Positions 17,391-26,037 of a DNA stretch of 64,000 nt are shown piece after piece. Below the pieces are notes generated by a model, which was not told the DNA's origin, made no database searches, and was given only the letters and a program-made list of their open reading frames with translations. Position 1 is the first letter of the stretch; each line of letters begins with the position of its first letter. Origin of the DNA: Acidithiobacillus sulfurivorans (GTDB lineage: Bacteria > Pseudomonadota > Gammaproteobacteria > Acidithiobacillales > Acidithiobacillaceae); contig NZ_JAAOMP010000028.1 in assembly GCF_018853815.1 (NCBI RefSeq), positions 62,001-126,000 of the forward strand. The letters run 5' to 3'. A program made the position numbers and the translations under genes.

Positions 17391-18134
17391 ATGAACCAGC
17401 AGCCCTATATTCTATTTCTGCTCAGTAGCGCCCGGGTTTTGCAACTCCGGGATGGCACCGGAATACCCACTGGCTTCTGGGCAGAAGAATTGGTCGTTCC
17501 GTGGAATTTGCTGAAAAACGCTGGCTGGACTTTGTCTATTGGCACCCCGGAAGGCAACATCCCGATAGTGGACCCCGACAGTCTGGATATAGCCAATCTC
17601 AATAATGACCGGCAAAAGGCCGTTAAACTGGCGGAGCAACTCTCGCGCATACCCGAACTGGAGCATCCTGTTTCCGTGCAAAGTCTGCAGGCCGAGCAGC
17701 TGGAGTCGATGCAGGGATTATTTATTCCGGGCGGAAATGGTCCGCTAATGGATTTAGCAAAGTCTGCCGATGTCGCGCGCCTTCTCCAGCATTGTCGTGA
17801 TCATCGCAAGGCACTGGCGACCTTATGCCATGGGAGCGCTGCCTTATTGGCGACTGCGCACGATCAAAGCGCCCCGCCCTTTTCCGGCAATCCGGTCACC
17901 TGCTTCAGCGCCGCTGAAGAAGCCGCTACTGCACTGGCTGGCCGCTGGCCTTATACTCTGGAGGAGCACTTGAGAAATGCGGGATTCCTCGTTAGTGTCG
18001 GGGAATCCTGGCAAAGCCATGTGGTCGATGATGCGCAAATTCTGAGTGGTCAGAATCCAGCCTCGGCGGTGGCACTGACGGAAGCTTTTATACAACGATT
18101 ATTTTTTCAGACTAACAAGGAAAACAGGCAATGA
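17391..18134 (+). CDS. DJ-1/PfpI family protein (Hsp31-like)
   Basis: A 247-residue cytoplasmic protein of the DJ-1/PfpI superfamily, closest in layout to the Hsp31/glyoxalase III group. The nucleophile elbow [10 protein letters not shown] holds the conserved Cys followed by His, and the conserved Glu sits in [11 protein letters not shown]. An early GGNGP motif precedes it. Members act as methylglyoxal-detoxifying glyoxalase III or as chaperone/deglycase. It leads a forward set with rpiA (four-base overlap) and pdxH. The upstream in-frame ATG at 17373 is less likely because it overlaps the promoter. Confidence 0.8.
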   Translation: MNQQPYILFLLSSARVLQLRDGTGIPTGFWAEELVVPWNLLKNAGWTLSIGTPEGNIPIVDPDSLDIANLNNDRQKAVKLAEQLSRIPELEHPVSVQSLQAEQLESMQGLFIPGGNGPLMDLAKSADVARLLQHCRDHRKALATLCHGSAALLATAHDQSAPPFSGNPVTCFSAAEEAATALAGRWPYTLEEHLRNAGFLVSVGESWQSHVVDDAQILSGQNPASAVALTEAFIQRLFFQTNKENRQ

Positions 18135-18790
18135 ATGCAGATGCTCTCAAAAAAATGGCGGCCGAAGCCGCCCTCTCCTACATCCAGCCCGGTATGGTGG
18201 TCGGAGTAGGTACAGGCTCAACCACCAACTTTTTCATTGACGCTCTGGGTGCTGCAAAAATTCATGTAGATGGCTATGTCGCCTCCAGCATTGCCACCGA
18301 AAATCGTCTGAAAGCCCAGGGCTTAAATGTTCTCGACCTCAACAGCACCGGTGATATTCCCGTTTATGTAGACGGTGCCGATGAGGCCGACCCGCATTTC
18401 CGTCTGATTAAAGGCGGCGGCGCGGCACTGACCCGGGAAAAAATTGTGGCCAGCGCGGCCAGACTGTTCGTCTGCATCGCCGACGCCAGCAAAGACAAAC
18501 CCATGCTGGGCAAATTTCCCCTGCCCGTGGAAGTGATCCCCTTTGCCCGCAGTTTTGTCGCCCGACAACTGGTCAAGCTGGGTGGGTCCCCTACCCTGCG
18601 CAATGGCGTGACCACCGATAATGGCAATGCCATCATTGATGTCACCGGTCTGGATTTTTCTGATCCGGTGAAAATGGAAGCCGCCATCAATCTGATTCCG
18701 GGAGTGCTGGACAACGGCATTTTTGCCCACCGGCGTGCCGACGTGATGCTTTTTGGTAGCGAAAACGGCGTCATTGAGAAAAAGGCCTGA
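18131..18790 (+). CDS. rpiA: Ribose-5-phosphate isomerase A
   Basis: Interconverts ribose 5-phosphate and ribulose 5-phosphate, needed for nucleotide synthesis and, in an autotroph, for the Calvin cycle. The 219-residue protein has all RpiA signatures: [13 protein letters not shown] near residue 25, VDGADEAD with the catalytic Asp, and [12 protein letters not shown]. Overlapping start/stop with the DJ-1 gene implies coupling. Normal length. Confidence 0.97.
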   Translation: MNADALKKMAAEAALSYIQPGMVVGVGTGSTTNFFIDALGAAKIHVDGYVASSIATENRLKAQGLNVLDLNSTGDIPVYVDGADEADPHFRLIKGGGAALTREKIVASAARLFVCIADASKDKPMLGKFPLPVEVIPFARSFVARQLVKLGGSPTLRNGVTTDNGNAIIDVTGLDFSDPVKMEAAINLIPGVLDNGIFAHRRADVMLFGSENGVIEKKA

Positions 18791-18808
18791 GCTCTGCTCA
18801 AAAGAGAA

Positions 18809-19471
18809 ATGCATATGGAAGGTGAAATCGATCATCGCAGTACCCGGCGAGACTTTACCCACGGGGAGTTGCATCGACAGGAACTGGACAGCAACCCCTT
18901 CCAGCAACTGGCGACATGGCTGGCGGCCGCAAAGGAGGCGGGCACTTTTGATGCGACCGCCATGGTGCTGGCTACGGCTGATGCTGACGGGCATCCTGAT
19001 GCGCGCTATGTACTGCTCAAGCATTTTGATGAACAGGGGCTCTGCTGGTACAGCGACCAGCGCAGCCAGAAGGGTCAGGAACTGGCCGCCAACCCGCATG
19101 CAGCACTGGTATTCTACTGGCCGGAAAATGATCGTCAGGTGCGCATCAACGGCCCTGTAGAACCCCTGGATACGGCAGCGGCCGAAAGCTATTTTCAACA
19201 ACGCCCGAGCCGCAGCCGTTATTCTGCTGCGGCGTCCATCCAGAGTCAGGTCATCGCCAGTCGTGCTGATCTGGAAGCGCGTGTTGCCGAATTACAGCAG
19301 CGCTATCCTGAGGACAACGTCCCACGCAACCCGGCATGGGGTGGGTACCGGCTGATTCCCGAACGCTTTGAATTCTGGCAGGGCCGTCGTGACCGCCTGC
19401 ATGACCGGTTTGTTTATCGGCGTTCTGATGACGCGAGTCATGCCTGGTTGATTGAACGACTCATGCCCTGA
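18809..19471 (+). CDS. pdxH: Pyridoxine/pyridoxamine 5'-phosphate oxidase
   Basis: FMN-dependent oxidase that makes pyridoxal 5'-phosphate from PNP or PMP with O2. The 220-residue protein shows the FMN/PLP binding segments DARYVLLKHFDEQGLCWYSD, SQKGQEL, QVRINGPVE, and the C-terminal WGGYRLIPERFEFWQGRRDRLHDR. The ATG at 18809 is 18 bases after the rpiA stop; a second ATG six bases later is possible. Last gene of the forward unit. Confidence 0.95.
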   Translation: MHMEGEIDHRSTRRDFTHGELHRQELDSNPFQQLATWLAAAKEAGTFDATAMVLATADADGHPDARYVLLKHFDEQGLCWYSDQRSQKGQELAANPHAALVFYWPENDRQVRINGPVEPLDTAAAESYFQQRPSRSRYSAAASIQSQVIASRADLEARVAELQQRYPEDNVPRNPAWGGYRLIPERFEFWQGRRDRLHDRFVYRRSDDASHAWLIERLMP

Positions 19472-19482
19472 GCCGTCATGGC

Positions 19483-19794
19483 TCAAAACACTTCAATACG
19501 CGCCTCGTAATCCACCAGAATCATGCGATAAATATCGTTGCCAAGCTGCACATGGGCAGATTGCGGTGCCCCGATACGAATGCTGTTGCCTCCCGCCATA
19601 CTCAAACCGGAAGGGCCGAAATGTTCCTGTTCGATCAGGTCATCCAGTAGCGCCTGCAACTCCTGCCTGGGAACCTGACAGGTATTGTCAATGACCTTGC
19701 AGGGCTTGCCTCGTTTGGTTTTCCCTTCGATGATAACGGCATCGGCACGAATGGGCTGCAAGCCCTCATCTTCTATCGCTGCATCCTGAATCAT
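19483..19794 (-). CDS. Hypothetical protein at the end of the leu operon
   Basis: A 103-residue protein that I do not recognise. It is soluble, acidic and has two cysteines (residues about 32 and 39). A strong ribosome binding site (AAGGAG, 12 bases before the ATG) and its position 15 bases behind leuD support a real gene co-transcribed with the isopropylmalate isomerase genes. Its 3' end is 11 bases from convergent pdxH. Confidence 0.6.
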   Translation of the reverse strand: MIQDAAIEDEGLQPIRADAVIIEGKTKRGKPCKVIDNTCQVPRQELQALLDDLIEQEHFGPSGLSMAGGNSIRIGAPQSAHVQLGNDIYRMILVDYEARIEVF

Positions 19795-19809
19795 ATTGAT
19801 TAAATCTCC

Positions 19810-20439
19810 TTAAACACCATCCCGAAATAACCAGGGAGCTGATTGTCGACGGGCTGCCTCATAAGCGCGAATGGCCCCTTCATGCTGCAGGGTCAATTGA
19901 ATATCATCCAGGCCATTCAATAACTTGTGTTTGTGTCCGGCATCCATGGGAAAACAATAGCGACTATCTCCCATGGTTTGCACCTCCTGAGCCGGCAGAT
20001 CAATACGCAAACGATAACCGGGGTTAGCCGCCACTTCGTGAAACAAATGATCCACTTCATCTGCGGACAGTCGAATCAATAAAATCCCGTTCTGCACACA
20101 ATTATTTGCAAAGATGTCGGCAAAGCTGGGGGCAATGATGGCGCGAAAACCATAATCTGCCAGCGCCCAGGGAGCATGTTCACGACTGGAACCACAACCA
20201 AAGTTTTCCCGGGCCAGTAAAATCCGGGCATCTGCATATATCGGCTGATTGAGGATGAATTCCGGGTTATCCACCTGTTTGCCGTCTTGTTCCAGATAGC
20301 GCCAGGCATCGAAAAGATGCTTGCCCAGACCCTGTCGCTCAATGGTTTTGAGAAACTGCTTGGGGATGATAGCGTCGGTGTCCACATTGGGACGATCCAG
20401 GGGGGCGACAATTGCCTCTAATACGGTAAAAGCTTCCAT
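19810..20439 (-). CDS. leuD: 3-isopropylmalate dehydratase small subunit
   Basis: Small (swivel) subunit of isopropylmalate isomerase, which converts 2- to 3-isopropylmalate in leucine synthesis with LeuC. The 209-residue protein starts [10 protein letters not shown] and contains [15 protein letters not shown] and the [15 protein letters not shown] loop. The start at 20439 is set by family length; the open frame upstream belongs to another reading frame of the small preceding gene. Its ATG overlaps the stop of that gene (TAATG). Confidence 0.96.
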   Translation of the reverse strand: MEAFTVLEAIVAPLDRPNVDTDAIIPKQFLKTIERQGLGKHLFDAWRYLEQDGKQVDNPEFILNQPIYADARILLARENFGCGSSREHAPWALADYGFRAIIAPSFADIFANNCVQNGILLIRLSADEVDHLFHEVAANPGYRLRIDLPAQEVQTMGDSRYCFPMDAGHKHKLLNGLDDIQLTLQHEGAIRAYEAARRQSAPWLFRDGV

Positions 20440-20612
20440 TATTTCTCCAGCTGTCGCTTGACGAGATATTCCACGGCAGCCACTTCTGCCGAGCAACCGC
20501 GCAAGCTCGAAAAAATGCCAATTTCCACCATCCCCAAGCTGCATAAGCCCAGAGCGATGCGCAACACCCAGGAGCGGGCGCGCTTTTTATTGTGCAGACC
20601 AGTCACGTACAT
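20439..20612 (-). CDS. Small membrane/lipoprotein-like ORF between leuC and leuD
   Basis: A 57-residue ORF starting inside the leuC 3' end and ending on the leuD start codon. A hydrophobic stretch ([20 protein letters not shown]) follows a basic N-terminus, then SLRGC and a charged tail. This resembles a small single-span protein or an entericidin-like lipoprotein, a type of gene seen between leuC and leuD in some betaproteobacteria. The lipobox (L-R-G-C) is imperfect. The tight overlaps on both sides suggest that translation through it couples leuC to leuD. Confidence 0.45.
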   Translation of the reverse strand: MYVTGLHNKKRARSWVLRIALGLCSLGMVEIGIFSSLRGCSAEVAAVEYLVKRQLEK

Positions 20613-21999
20613 CCACAAAATGTCCGGCAATCGCGGCCGCTGCCGCCATGGCCGGGCTGACCAGATGGGTTCTGCCACCGGCTCCCTGACGCCCCTCAAA
20701 GTTCCGGTTACTGGTACTGGCGCAACGTTCTCCAGGCTCCAGACGGTCGGCGTTCATGGCTAGACACATGGAACAACCCGGCTCACGCCACTCAAAACCC
20801 GCCTCCTTGAAAATTTTATCCAGCCCTTCCGCTTCGGCCTGGGCTTTCACCAGTCCCGAGCCGGGAACCACCATCGCCACTTTTACCGAAGCGGCTTTCT
20901 GATGCCCCTTGGCTACAGCAGCAGCAGCGCGCAGATCTTCAATGCGCGCGTTGGTGCAGGAGCCAATAAAAACCTTGTCGAGCGCTATGGCAGACAGGGG
21001 GGTATTGGGCTGCAAATCCATATAGGCCAGCGCGTCCGTCCAGCCCTTACGACGTACCATATCGGATTCCCGAGCAGGATCAGGAATGGTGGCGCTAATT
21101 TCTGCGACCATCTCGGGGCTGGTTCCCCAGGTGACCTGAGGCGCGATATCCGCTGCATGGAGACGAATTTCTGCATCAAAGCTGGCATCCGCATCCGAAT
21201 GCAGTTCACTCCAGGCCGCCACGGCCTGATCCCAGATTCTGCCCACCGGGGCATAAGGACGGCCCCGCAAGTAATCAATGGTTATGGCATCGACGCCGAC
21301 CATACCCGAGCGCGCTCCGGCTTCAATGGCCATGTTACATAAGGTCATGCGCCCTTCTACCGACAAAGCCTGCACGGCTGGTCCGGCAAATTCGATGGCG
21401 TAGCCCGTACCACCCGCCGTACCCATTTTGCCGATAATGGCCAGCACCATGTCCTTGGCGGTGACGCCCCGACCCAGTTCGCCATCCACCCAAACCCGCA
21501 GGCTTTTGGATTTGCGTGCCCATAGGCACTGGGTCGCCAACACATGCTCCACTTCCGTGGTACCAATACCAAAGGCCAGCGCACCCAGCGCACCATGAGT
21601 CGCCGTATGGGAATCGCCGCACACCACGGTCATGCCCGGCAGAGTGAGTCCCTGCTCGGGGGCAATCACATGCACAATGCCCTGGCGCGGATCCAGCATT
21701 CCGAATTCTTCAATACCAAATTCCGCACAGTTCTGATCCAGGGTGTCGACCTGCAAACGGGAAGTCGGATCGACAATACCCGCCGCCCGATCCGTGGTCG
21801 GGACATTGTGGTCTGCCGTAGCGATATTGGCATCAATCCGCCAGGCTTTGCGTCCCGCCGCGCGCAAACCCGAAAAGGCCTGGGGGCTGGTGACTTCATG
21901 CAGCAACTGCCGGTCAATATAAAGCAATACGGCAACATCCGGTTCCGCATGCACCACATGGCTTTCCCACAATTTGTCATAAAGCGTTTTTGCTGCCAC
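20587..21999 (-). CDS. leuC: 3-isopropylmalate dehydratase large subunit
   Basis: Large subunit of isopropylmalate isomerase with a [4Fe-4S] cluster. The 470-residue protein starts [14 protein letters not shown] at GTG 21999, with GAGGAG six bases upstream; the ATG at 22017 would bury that ribosome binding site. Cluster cysteines are in FIGSCTNAR and [10 protein letters not shown], and DHNVPTTDR is the substrate loop. It is the first gene of leuC-small ORF-leuD-hypothetical. The methyltransferase gene ends 26-45 bases upstream. Confidence 0.96.
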   Translation of the reverse strand: MAAKTLYDKLWESHVVHAEPDVAVLLYIDRQLLHEVTSPQAFSGLRAAGRKAWRIDANIATADHNVPTTDRAAGIVDPTSRLQVDTLDQNCAEFGIEEFGMLDPRQGIVHVIAPEQGLTLPGMTVVCGDSHTATHGALGALAFGIGTTEVEHVLATQCLWARKSKSLRVWVDGELGRGVTAKDMVLAIIGKMGTAGGTGYAIEFAGPAVQALSVEGRMTLCNMAIEAGARSGMVGVDAITIDYLRGRPYAPVGRIWDQAVAAWSELHSDADASFDAEIRLHAADIAPQVTWGTSPEMVAEISATIPDPARESDMVRRKGWTDALAYMDLQPNTPLSAIALDKVFIGSCTNARIEDLRAAAAVAKGHQKAASVKVAMVVPGSGLVKAQAEAEGLDKIFKEAGFEWREPGCSMCLAMNADRLEPGERCASTSNRNFEGRQGAGGRTHLVSPAMAAAAAIAGHFVDVRDWSAQ

Positions 22000-22043
22000 A
22001 AGCTTCTCCTCAAACATCCCTATCCAAAATTAACCAATGTCGC

Positions 22044-22805
22044 TCATAAGGGCCATGCCGTCATCCAGCACACATCCAGCGAAAAATCATGATTCGGCTG
22101 CAGCGCAAAGTGTTCACAAACCTCCGTCGGAGCCCCGACCCATACGCTTTTGATCGCTGTTACGCGCTCTTCCGGGCTGCGCATTCGGGTTATCCAACTG
22201 GCAAAATCCAGGGGCAGTTTCCAGGTATCCTGATCAGCCACCTGCCAGCCGGCTGCAGCCAACATCGCCTGCCATTCTGAAACCCGGTAATCCCGCACAT
22301 GAGAAGGGTCACGTAAAATTTCGACCGTCTGCAAAAAAGTATCCAGTAATGGATTTTCGGGTGCGCATACATCAATGATGACACATTTTCCCTGAGGATG
22401 GAGTACACGCCGCATTTCCCGAAGAGCCGCAGGGACATCCGCCCAATGATGGGCGGAAAAGCGCGTCACCACTCCATCAAAGTAAGCATCGGCGAAAGGC
22501 AATGATTCTGCCATACTTTTTTCGGTGTGGAGATTAGACAATCCACGCTGTTGCGCCTCGTCAGCTACCACACGCAGCATTTCACTGGAGAGATCCACTG
22601 CGAGCACTTCCCCGACGACTTCCGCCAGAGTAAAGCTGGCATGCCCCGCCCCGCAGCCAAGGTCCAGCACCCGCATGGTGGACTGTCCGGCAAACTCTCC
22701 ACGCAGACTCTGTAAATCTGCACCCTGTGCATGTGCCGGGCTATGGAGATAATCCGTCGCCGCCACGCCGAATTGCTTCTCTACCAGTTTTTGCTGATTA
22801 TTCAT
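22044..22805 (-). CDS. SAM-dependent methyltransferase (UbiE/class I type)
   Basis: A 253-residue class I methyltransferase. The SAM motif VLDLGCGAGHASF (residues about 45-57) and motif II VLAVDLSSEML are clear, followed by SAESLPFADAYFD-type post-I sequence and MRRVLHPQGKCVIID. The overall shape resembles UbiE/YcgJ-like enzymes; the substrate is unknown. It is divergent from an XRE regulator 120 bases away, which may control it. It precedes leuC but is probably functionally unrelated. Confidence 0.85.
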   Translation of the reverse strand: MNNQQKLVEKQFGVAATDYLHSPAHAQGADLQSLRGEFAGQSTMRVLDLGCGAGHASFTLAEVVGEVLAVDLSSEMLRVVADEAQQRGLSNLHTEKSMAESLPFADAYFDGVVTRFSAHHWADVPAALREMRRVLHPQGKCVIIDVCAPENPLLDTFLQTVEILRDPSHVRDYRVSEWQAMLAAAGWQVADQDTWKLPLDFASWITRMRSPEERVTAIKSVWVGAPTEVCEHFALQPNHDFSLDVCWMTAWPL

Positions 22806-22856
22806 GCGCTTTTAGGCTTCCAAAAAAATACACACCTATCATAAGAAGACCATCAA

Positions 22857-22886
22857 ACTGGTACAATATGAGTACTTATACTGGTA
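22857..22886. promoter_or_regulatory. Direct repeat ACTGGTA, candidate XRE operator
   Basis: ACTGGTA occurs at 22857-22863 and 22880-22886, 23 bases apart, about two helical turns, in the intergenic region between the methyltransferase and the XRE regulator. Spacing and position suit an operator bound by the divergently encoded regulator. Confidence 0.35.
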
Positions 22887-22925
22887 TATTAACTACCATG
22901 ATTGCGCTTTACATGGAACCGATGC

Positions 22926-23729
22926 ATGTCTGGTGACTCACTGGCCTTGGGGGCGTTTATTCGTCGCCACCGCGAAAAAACAACACCGCAGCAGGCTGGC
23001 CTGAATGCGCTTGGACGCCGTCGCACTCCCGGGCTACGCCGCGAAGAACTCGCCATGCTCTCGGGAGTCAGTGGCACCTGGATCACCTGGATTGAACAGG
23101 GGCGGCCGGTGCAGCCTTCCGTGCCCACGCTGGATCGCCTCAGCACGGTACTGCAACTATCCCATGCCGAACGGCAGCATCTGTTTCATCTTGCGGGCAA
23201 GGCTGATCCCCAGCTGGAATCGCCCCCTTCTGCCGTAGCGCCCGCCCTGCTCCACCTTCTCAAAATCCTGCAATATCCCGTGTATATCCTGGATCGCTAC
23301 TGGAATGTCATTGCCTGGAATACGGCCGCCGCCACACATTTTGTGGGCTGGTTACCAGTCAGCCCGGCTCCTGAGAAAAAGCCTCCCAATTTACTGGAAT
23401 TTTTGTTCCTCGACCCCGGCGCCAGAAGCTTCGTCGATGATTGGCAAAGCCGTTGCCGACGTCTGGTTGCCGAGTTTCGTGCAGATGTCGGCAAACACCT
23501 GGATGATCCCGAAATGGCCCGAATCATCACCCAACTGCAAAGTCAGAGCCGCACATTTGCCGAGCTCTGGCCTGCTCAGGATGTAGTGGAAAGAGAAGGC
23601 GGCCGCCGGGTATTCCAACACCCAGTACATGGGCGGGTGGTGTATGAGCAAAGCACCTTATTACCAGCGGCGCATACGGATATGAAACTGGTGATTTTGT
23701 TGCCATATCAGGAAGCAGTGGATTCGTGA
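22926..23729 (+). CDS. XRE-family regulator with MmyB-type ligand domain
   Basis: A 267-residue transcription regulator. The N-terminal helix-turn-helix (residues about 8-80) has the MmyB-family pattern RRTPGLRREELAMLSGVSGTW and ends before LSHAERQHLFHLAG. The C-terminal half is the PAS-like MmyB ligand-binding domain (PVYILDRYWNVIAWN, NLLEFLFLDPGAR). Such regulators usually control an adjacent divergent oxidoreductase or transferase gene, here the methyltransferase. The ATG at 22926 was chosen; the upstream TTG frame adds only eight residues. Confidence 0.88.
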   Translation: MSGDSLALGAFIRRHREKTTPQQAGLNALGRRRTPGLRREELAMLSGVSGTWITWIEQGRPVQPSVPTLDRLSTVLQLSHAERQHLFHLAGKADPQLESPPSAVAPALLHLLKILQYPVYILDRYWNVIAWNTAAATHFVGWLPVSPAPEKKPPNLLEFLFLDPGARSFVDDWQSRCRRLVAEFRADVGKHLDDPEMARIITQLQSQSRTFAELWPAQDVVEREGGRRVFQHPVHGRVVYEQSTLLPAAHTDMKLVILLPYQEAVDS

Positions 23730-23841
23730 TCAGATTGGGAAATTGTTTTTTGATGGATAGTATGGATAGTTGCGAATGGCTGGGATGCAGCGGCACGGTA
23801 AATTTGTTCTAATGATAGCTCACTTATTTTCGACCCTAAGA

Positions 23842-23858
23842 TATCAAGTTACTTGATA
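23842..23858. promoter_or_regulatory. Palindrome TATCAAG-TTA-CTTGATA
   Basis: A perfect 7+3+7 palindrome 55-70 bases before the higBA remnant. Toxin-antitoxin operons are usually autoregulated through such sites, so it may be the relic operator. Confidence 0.35.
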
Positions 23859-23912
23859 CTAACAAACTGTTTCTATTGAACACACTCACCTTTCATACGG
23901 GAAATAGACGTC

Positions 23913-24167
23913 AGCCAATGGAGCATGCGCAGCAATGATCAGTGGCGGATTTGCTTCGTATGGCGCGACAGCAACGCCTGGGACGTGGAGATCGTGATGG
24001 GAAAGCGGGCCGTTACCCCGGATACCGGGCTGCGGCTGTCCCGGTTTTTCGGGATGAGCGATGGTTTCTGGGTGGGCCTGCAAACCGATTACGATCTCGC
24101 CGTGACGCGCCACGCCATGCAAGCAATTCTCAATAAAATTCAACGATACGACGTTCATGCGGCGTAA
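23913..24167 (+). pseudogene. Fused higB-higA toxin-antitoxin remnant
   Basis: One frame joins the end of a HigB/RelE-type toxin (WSMRSNDQWRICFVWRD...WDVEIV) to the second half of a HigA antitoxin (RAVTPDTGLRLSRFFGMSDGFWVGLQ). The start of HigB, the linker and the HigA helix-turn-helix entry are lost by an internal deletion. Neither part should be functional. No ribosome binding site precedes it. It lies in about 600 otherwise gene-free bases between the XRE regulator and the metal transporter. Confidence 0.75.
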
Positions 24168-24330
24168 CGACCAGGATCCGCTGGTAACGACTCTGGCAGG
24201 TTGACCATCTTGGTCCCAAATCTTGTCAACATGACTGTAAAATGTATCAGTCTTTATGAGAACAATATTAGAGAATTGCAACCATTTGATTTACCCTGCA
24301 GCAATCGCAGCCATCCGAAGGTTCTAGTGT

Positions 24331-25149
24331 TCACAAACTAGAAACCTGCACGGCCGGGCGCTGTCGCTGACTCCAGTGACGATAACTGCGGGCCAGGGTA
24401 AAAAGTCCGGCGCCCAGCATGCCGACAAAAAAACCGATGGGCCAGTTGGTCCAATAAGACAGCGCAATGGCTGACCAGATGCTGCTCTCGGCAAAAATTA
24501 CCGCCAGGAGCAGGCTGCGCAGCGGGTGGATACTCAGCGACTGGGCAGCAGCAGGCGGCCCCACCAACAAGGTAAACACCAGAAAGGCACCGACTACTGG
24601 CAGGGCTGAAGCCGTCACCAGCGCCAGCAGACTTAAAAAAATCAGATCCATACGTGCTGCAGAAATCCCCTGTAAAGCAGCCAGATCAGGGAAACTGGAA
24701 TCCAGCAGCAAGGGGCGGAAAATAGTGATCATGACCACCGAGACAAGGGCGCAAATCCCCAGTATGGGCCACAAATCCGCATCGCTGACGCCCAGCATCT
24801 CACCAAAAAGCAGAGAAAATACCTCAGGTGCGTATTCACTGGTCATGCTGAGAAACAGCGCACCGACGCCCAGAAAAAGCACCAGTAGCAGTCCGGTTCC
24901 CACGTCACGCCGCCCTATACGGGCCAGTTGACGCAAGAGCAGGACACCCATTCCCACAAAAACCAGCAGACCAACAAAGGGATTCACTCCGAGCAGATTA
25001 GCCGCCGCCGCCCCCGGAAAAGCTCCCAACGGCAAGGCATGAGCCGCAAAGGCCGAATGGCGAATGACCACAAAATAACCGACAAGTGCTGCTACTAGGG
25101 CGATGGCAGTGCCCGCAATCCAGGTGTTGATCATAAAACTGGAAAACAC
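24331..25149 (-). CDS. Zn/Mn ABC transporter permease 2
   Basis: Membrane permease of the ABC-3 (ZnuB/MntB/TroC-like) family, 272 residues with about eight helices and the family motif FPDLAALQGISAARMDLIFLSLLAL. GTG at 25149, with AGGAG nine bases upstream and two bases after the previous stop, fits better than the ATG at 25212. A second permease is encoded directly upstream, so the importer is probably a heterodimer as in TroCD/SitCD-type systems. Confidence 0.88.
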   Translation of the reverse strand: MFSSFMINTWIAGTAIALVAALVGYFVVIRHSAFAAHALPLGAFPGAAAANLLGVNPFVGLLVFVGMGVLLLRQLARIGRRDVGTGLLLVLFLGVGALFLSMTSEYAPEVFSLLFGEMLGVSDADLWPILGICALVSVVMITIFRPLLLDSSFPDLAALQGISAARMDLIFLSLLALVTASALPVVGAFLVFTLLVGPPAAAQSLSIHPLRSLLLAVIFAESSIWSAIALSYWTNWPIGFFVGMLGAGLFTLARSYRHWSQRQRPAVQVSSL

Positions 25150-25151
25150 GG

Positions 25152-26033
25152 CTAAGGCTCCTGAAGGCGGCGCAAGGACGTAATACCCCGGCGCTGGTAT
25201 TTGTGTTGCCACGAAGAACCGAGCATAGCCAGCAGATAAAACAGAAAAATCAGGACAACCACAAAAAAACTGACAGGCCAGGCATTGCCGGAAAACCAGT
25301 AATAACTTTCATAGGCCATCCAGATTCCCAACCAGACCGCCGTCAGAGCAATAATCATCGCCCAGAAAATAGCCTGGGCAGGACGTCGGCTCAGGCGAAT
25401 CGCCGCTCCGGCAGGGCCGATCAGGAGTGCCGTCGCCAGAACCGCGCCAATAGCCAGAGCACAAACCGCAACGGCCAGTCCTAATACCAGAAGTTGTAGC
25501 AAACCCATCCAACGTGGGGAAACGCCCCGCAAAGTCGCCAGATCCGGGTCCACCGCTGTCAGGATCAGCGGCCGATAAAACAAGCCAACCAGCAAAAACA
25601 CCGCCAGTACCGCCAGGATGGCCGGCCAGATCAAGCCTCGCGAAATGGCGAATAAAGACCCGAACATCACCGATACAGCGGCACCGGTAGTACTGGTGGT
25701 AGTGACATCCAGATATAAAAACAGCGCGGAAAACCCCAGGCCGGCACCCAGCACAATGCCGGTCGCCAAATCTCTTTCCCGCGCCTTGCGGACCCCCAGA
25801 AATTCCATCCCGAATGCAGCAATCCAGGCCATGCCGAGAAAACCCAGCAAGGGGCTGATACCCCATAAAAACGAAGCGGCTCCTCCGGCACTACTGACAT
25901 CTGCCAGGGCGTGGCCGGCAAAGGCATTTCCACGCAACACGGTGAACACCCCAATCAGGGCACTGACCAACGCCGCGCAACTGCCCACAATGAGCGCAGT
26001 TTGCACCGGCTGACTGCTTAAAAAAGCAAACAT
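25152..26033 (-). CDS. Zn/Mn ABC transporter permease 1
   Basis: ABC-3 family metal permease, 293 residues, about eight helices. The family region VDPDLATLRGVSPRWMGLLQLLVL corresponds to that of permease 2, with moderate similarity. The ATG at 26033 has GGAG nine bases upstream; the frame to 26057 overlaps the ATPase gene. The C-terminus is longer and ends in a basic cytoplasmic tail. Confidence 0.88.
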   Translation of the reverse strand: MFAFLSSQPVQTALIVGSCAALVSALIGVFTVLRGNAFAGHALADVSSAGGAASFLWGISPLLGFLGMAWIAAFGMEFLGVRKARERDLATGIVLGAGLGFSALFLYLDVTTTSTTGAAVSVMFGSLFAISRGLIWPAILAVLAVFLLVGLFYRPLILTAVDPDLATLRGVSPRWMGLLQLLVLGLAVAVCALAIGAVLATALLIGPAGAAIRLSRRPAQAIFWAMIIALTAVWLGIWMAYESYYWFSGNAWPVSFFVVVLIFLFYLLAMLGSSWQHKYQRRGITSLRRLQEP

Positions 26034-26037
26034 CTGC

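Noticed and set aside
18323-19201. Minus-strand open frame of 292 codons
   Set aside because: Antisense across rpiA and pdxH, both clearly real.
23886-24281. Minus-strand open frame of 131 codons
   Set aside because: Antisense of the higBA remnant, which is recognisable only on the plus strand.
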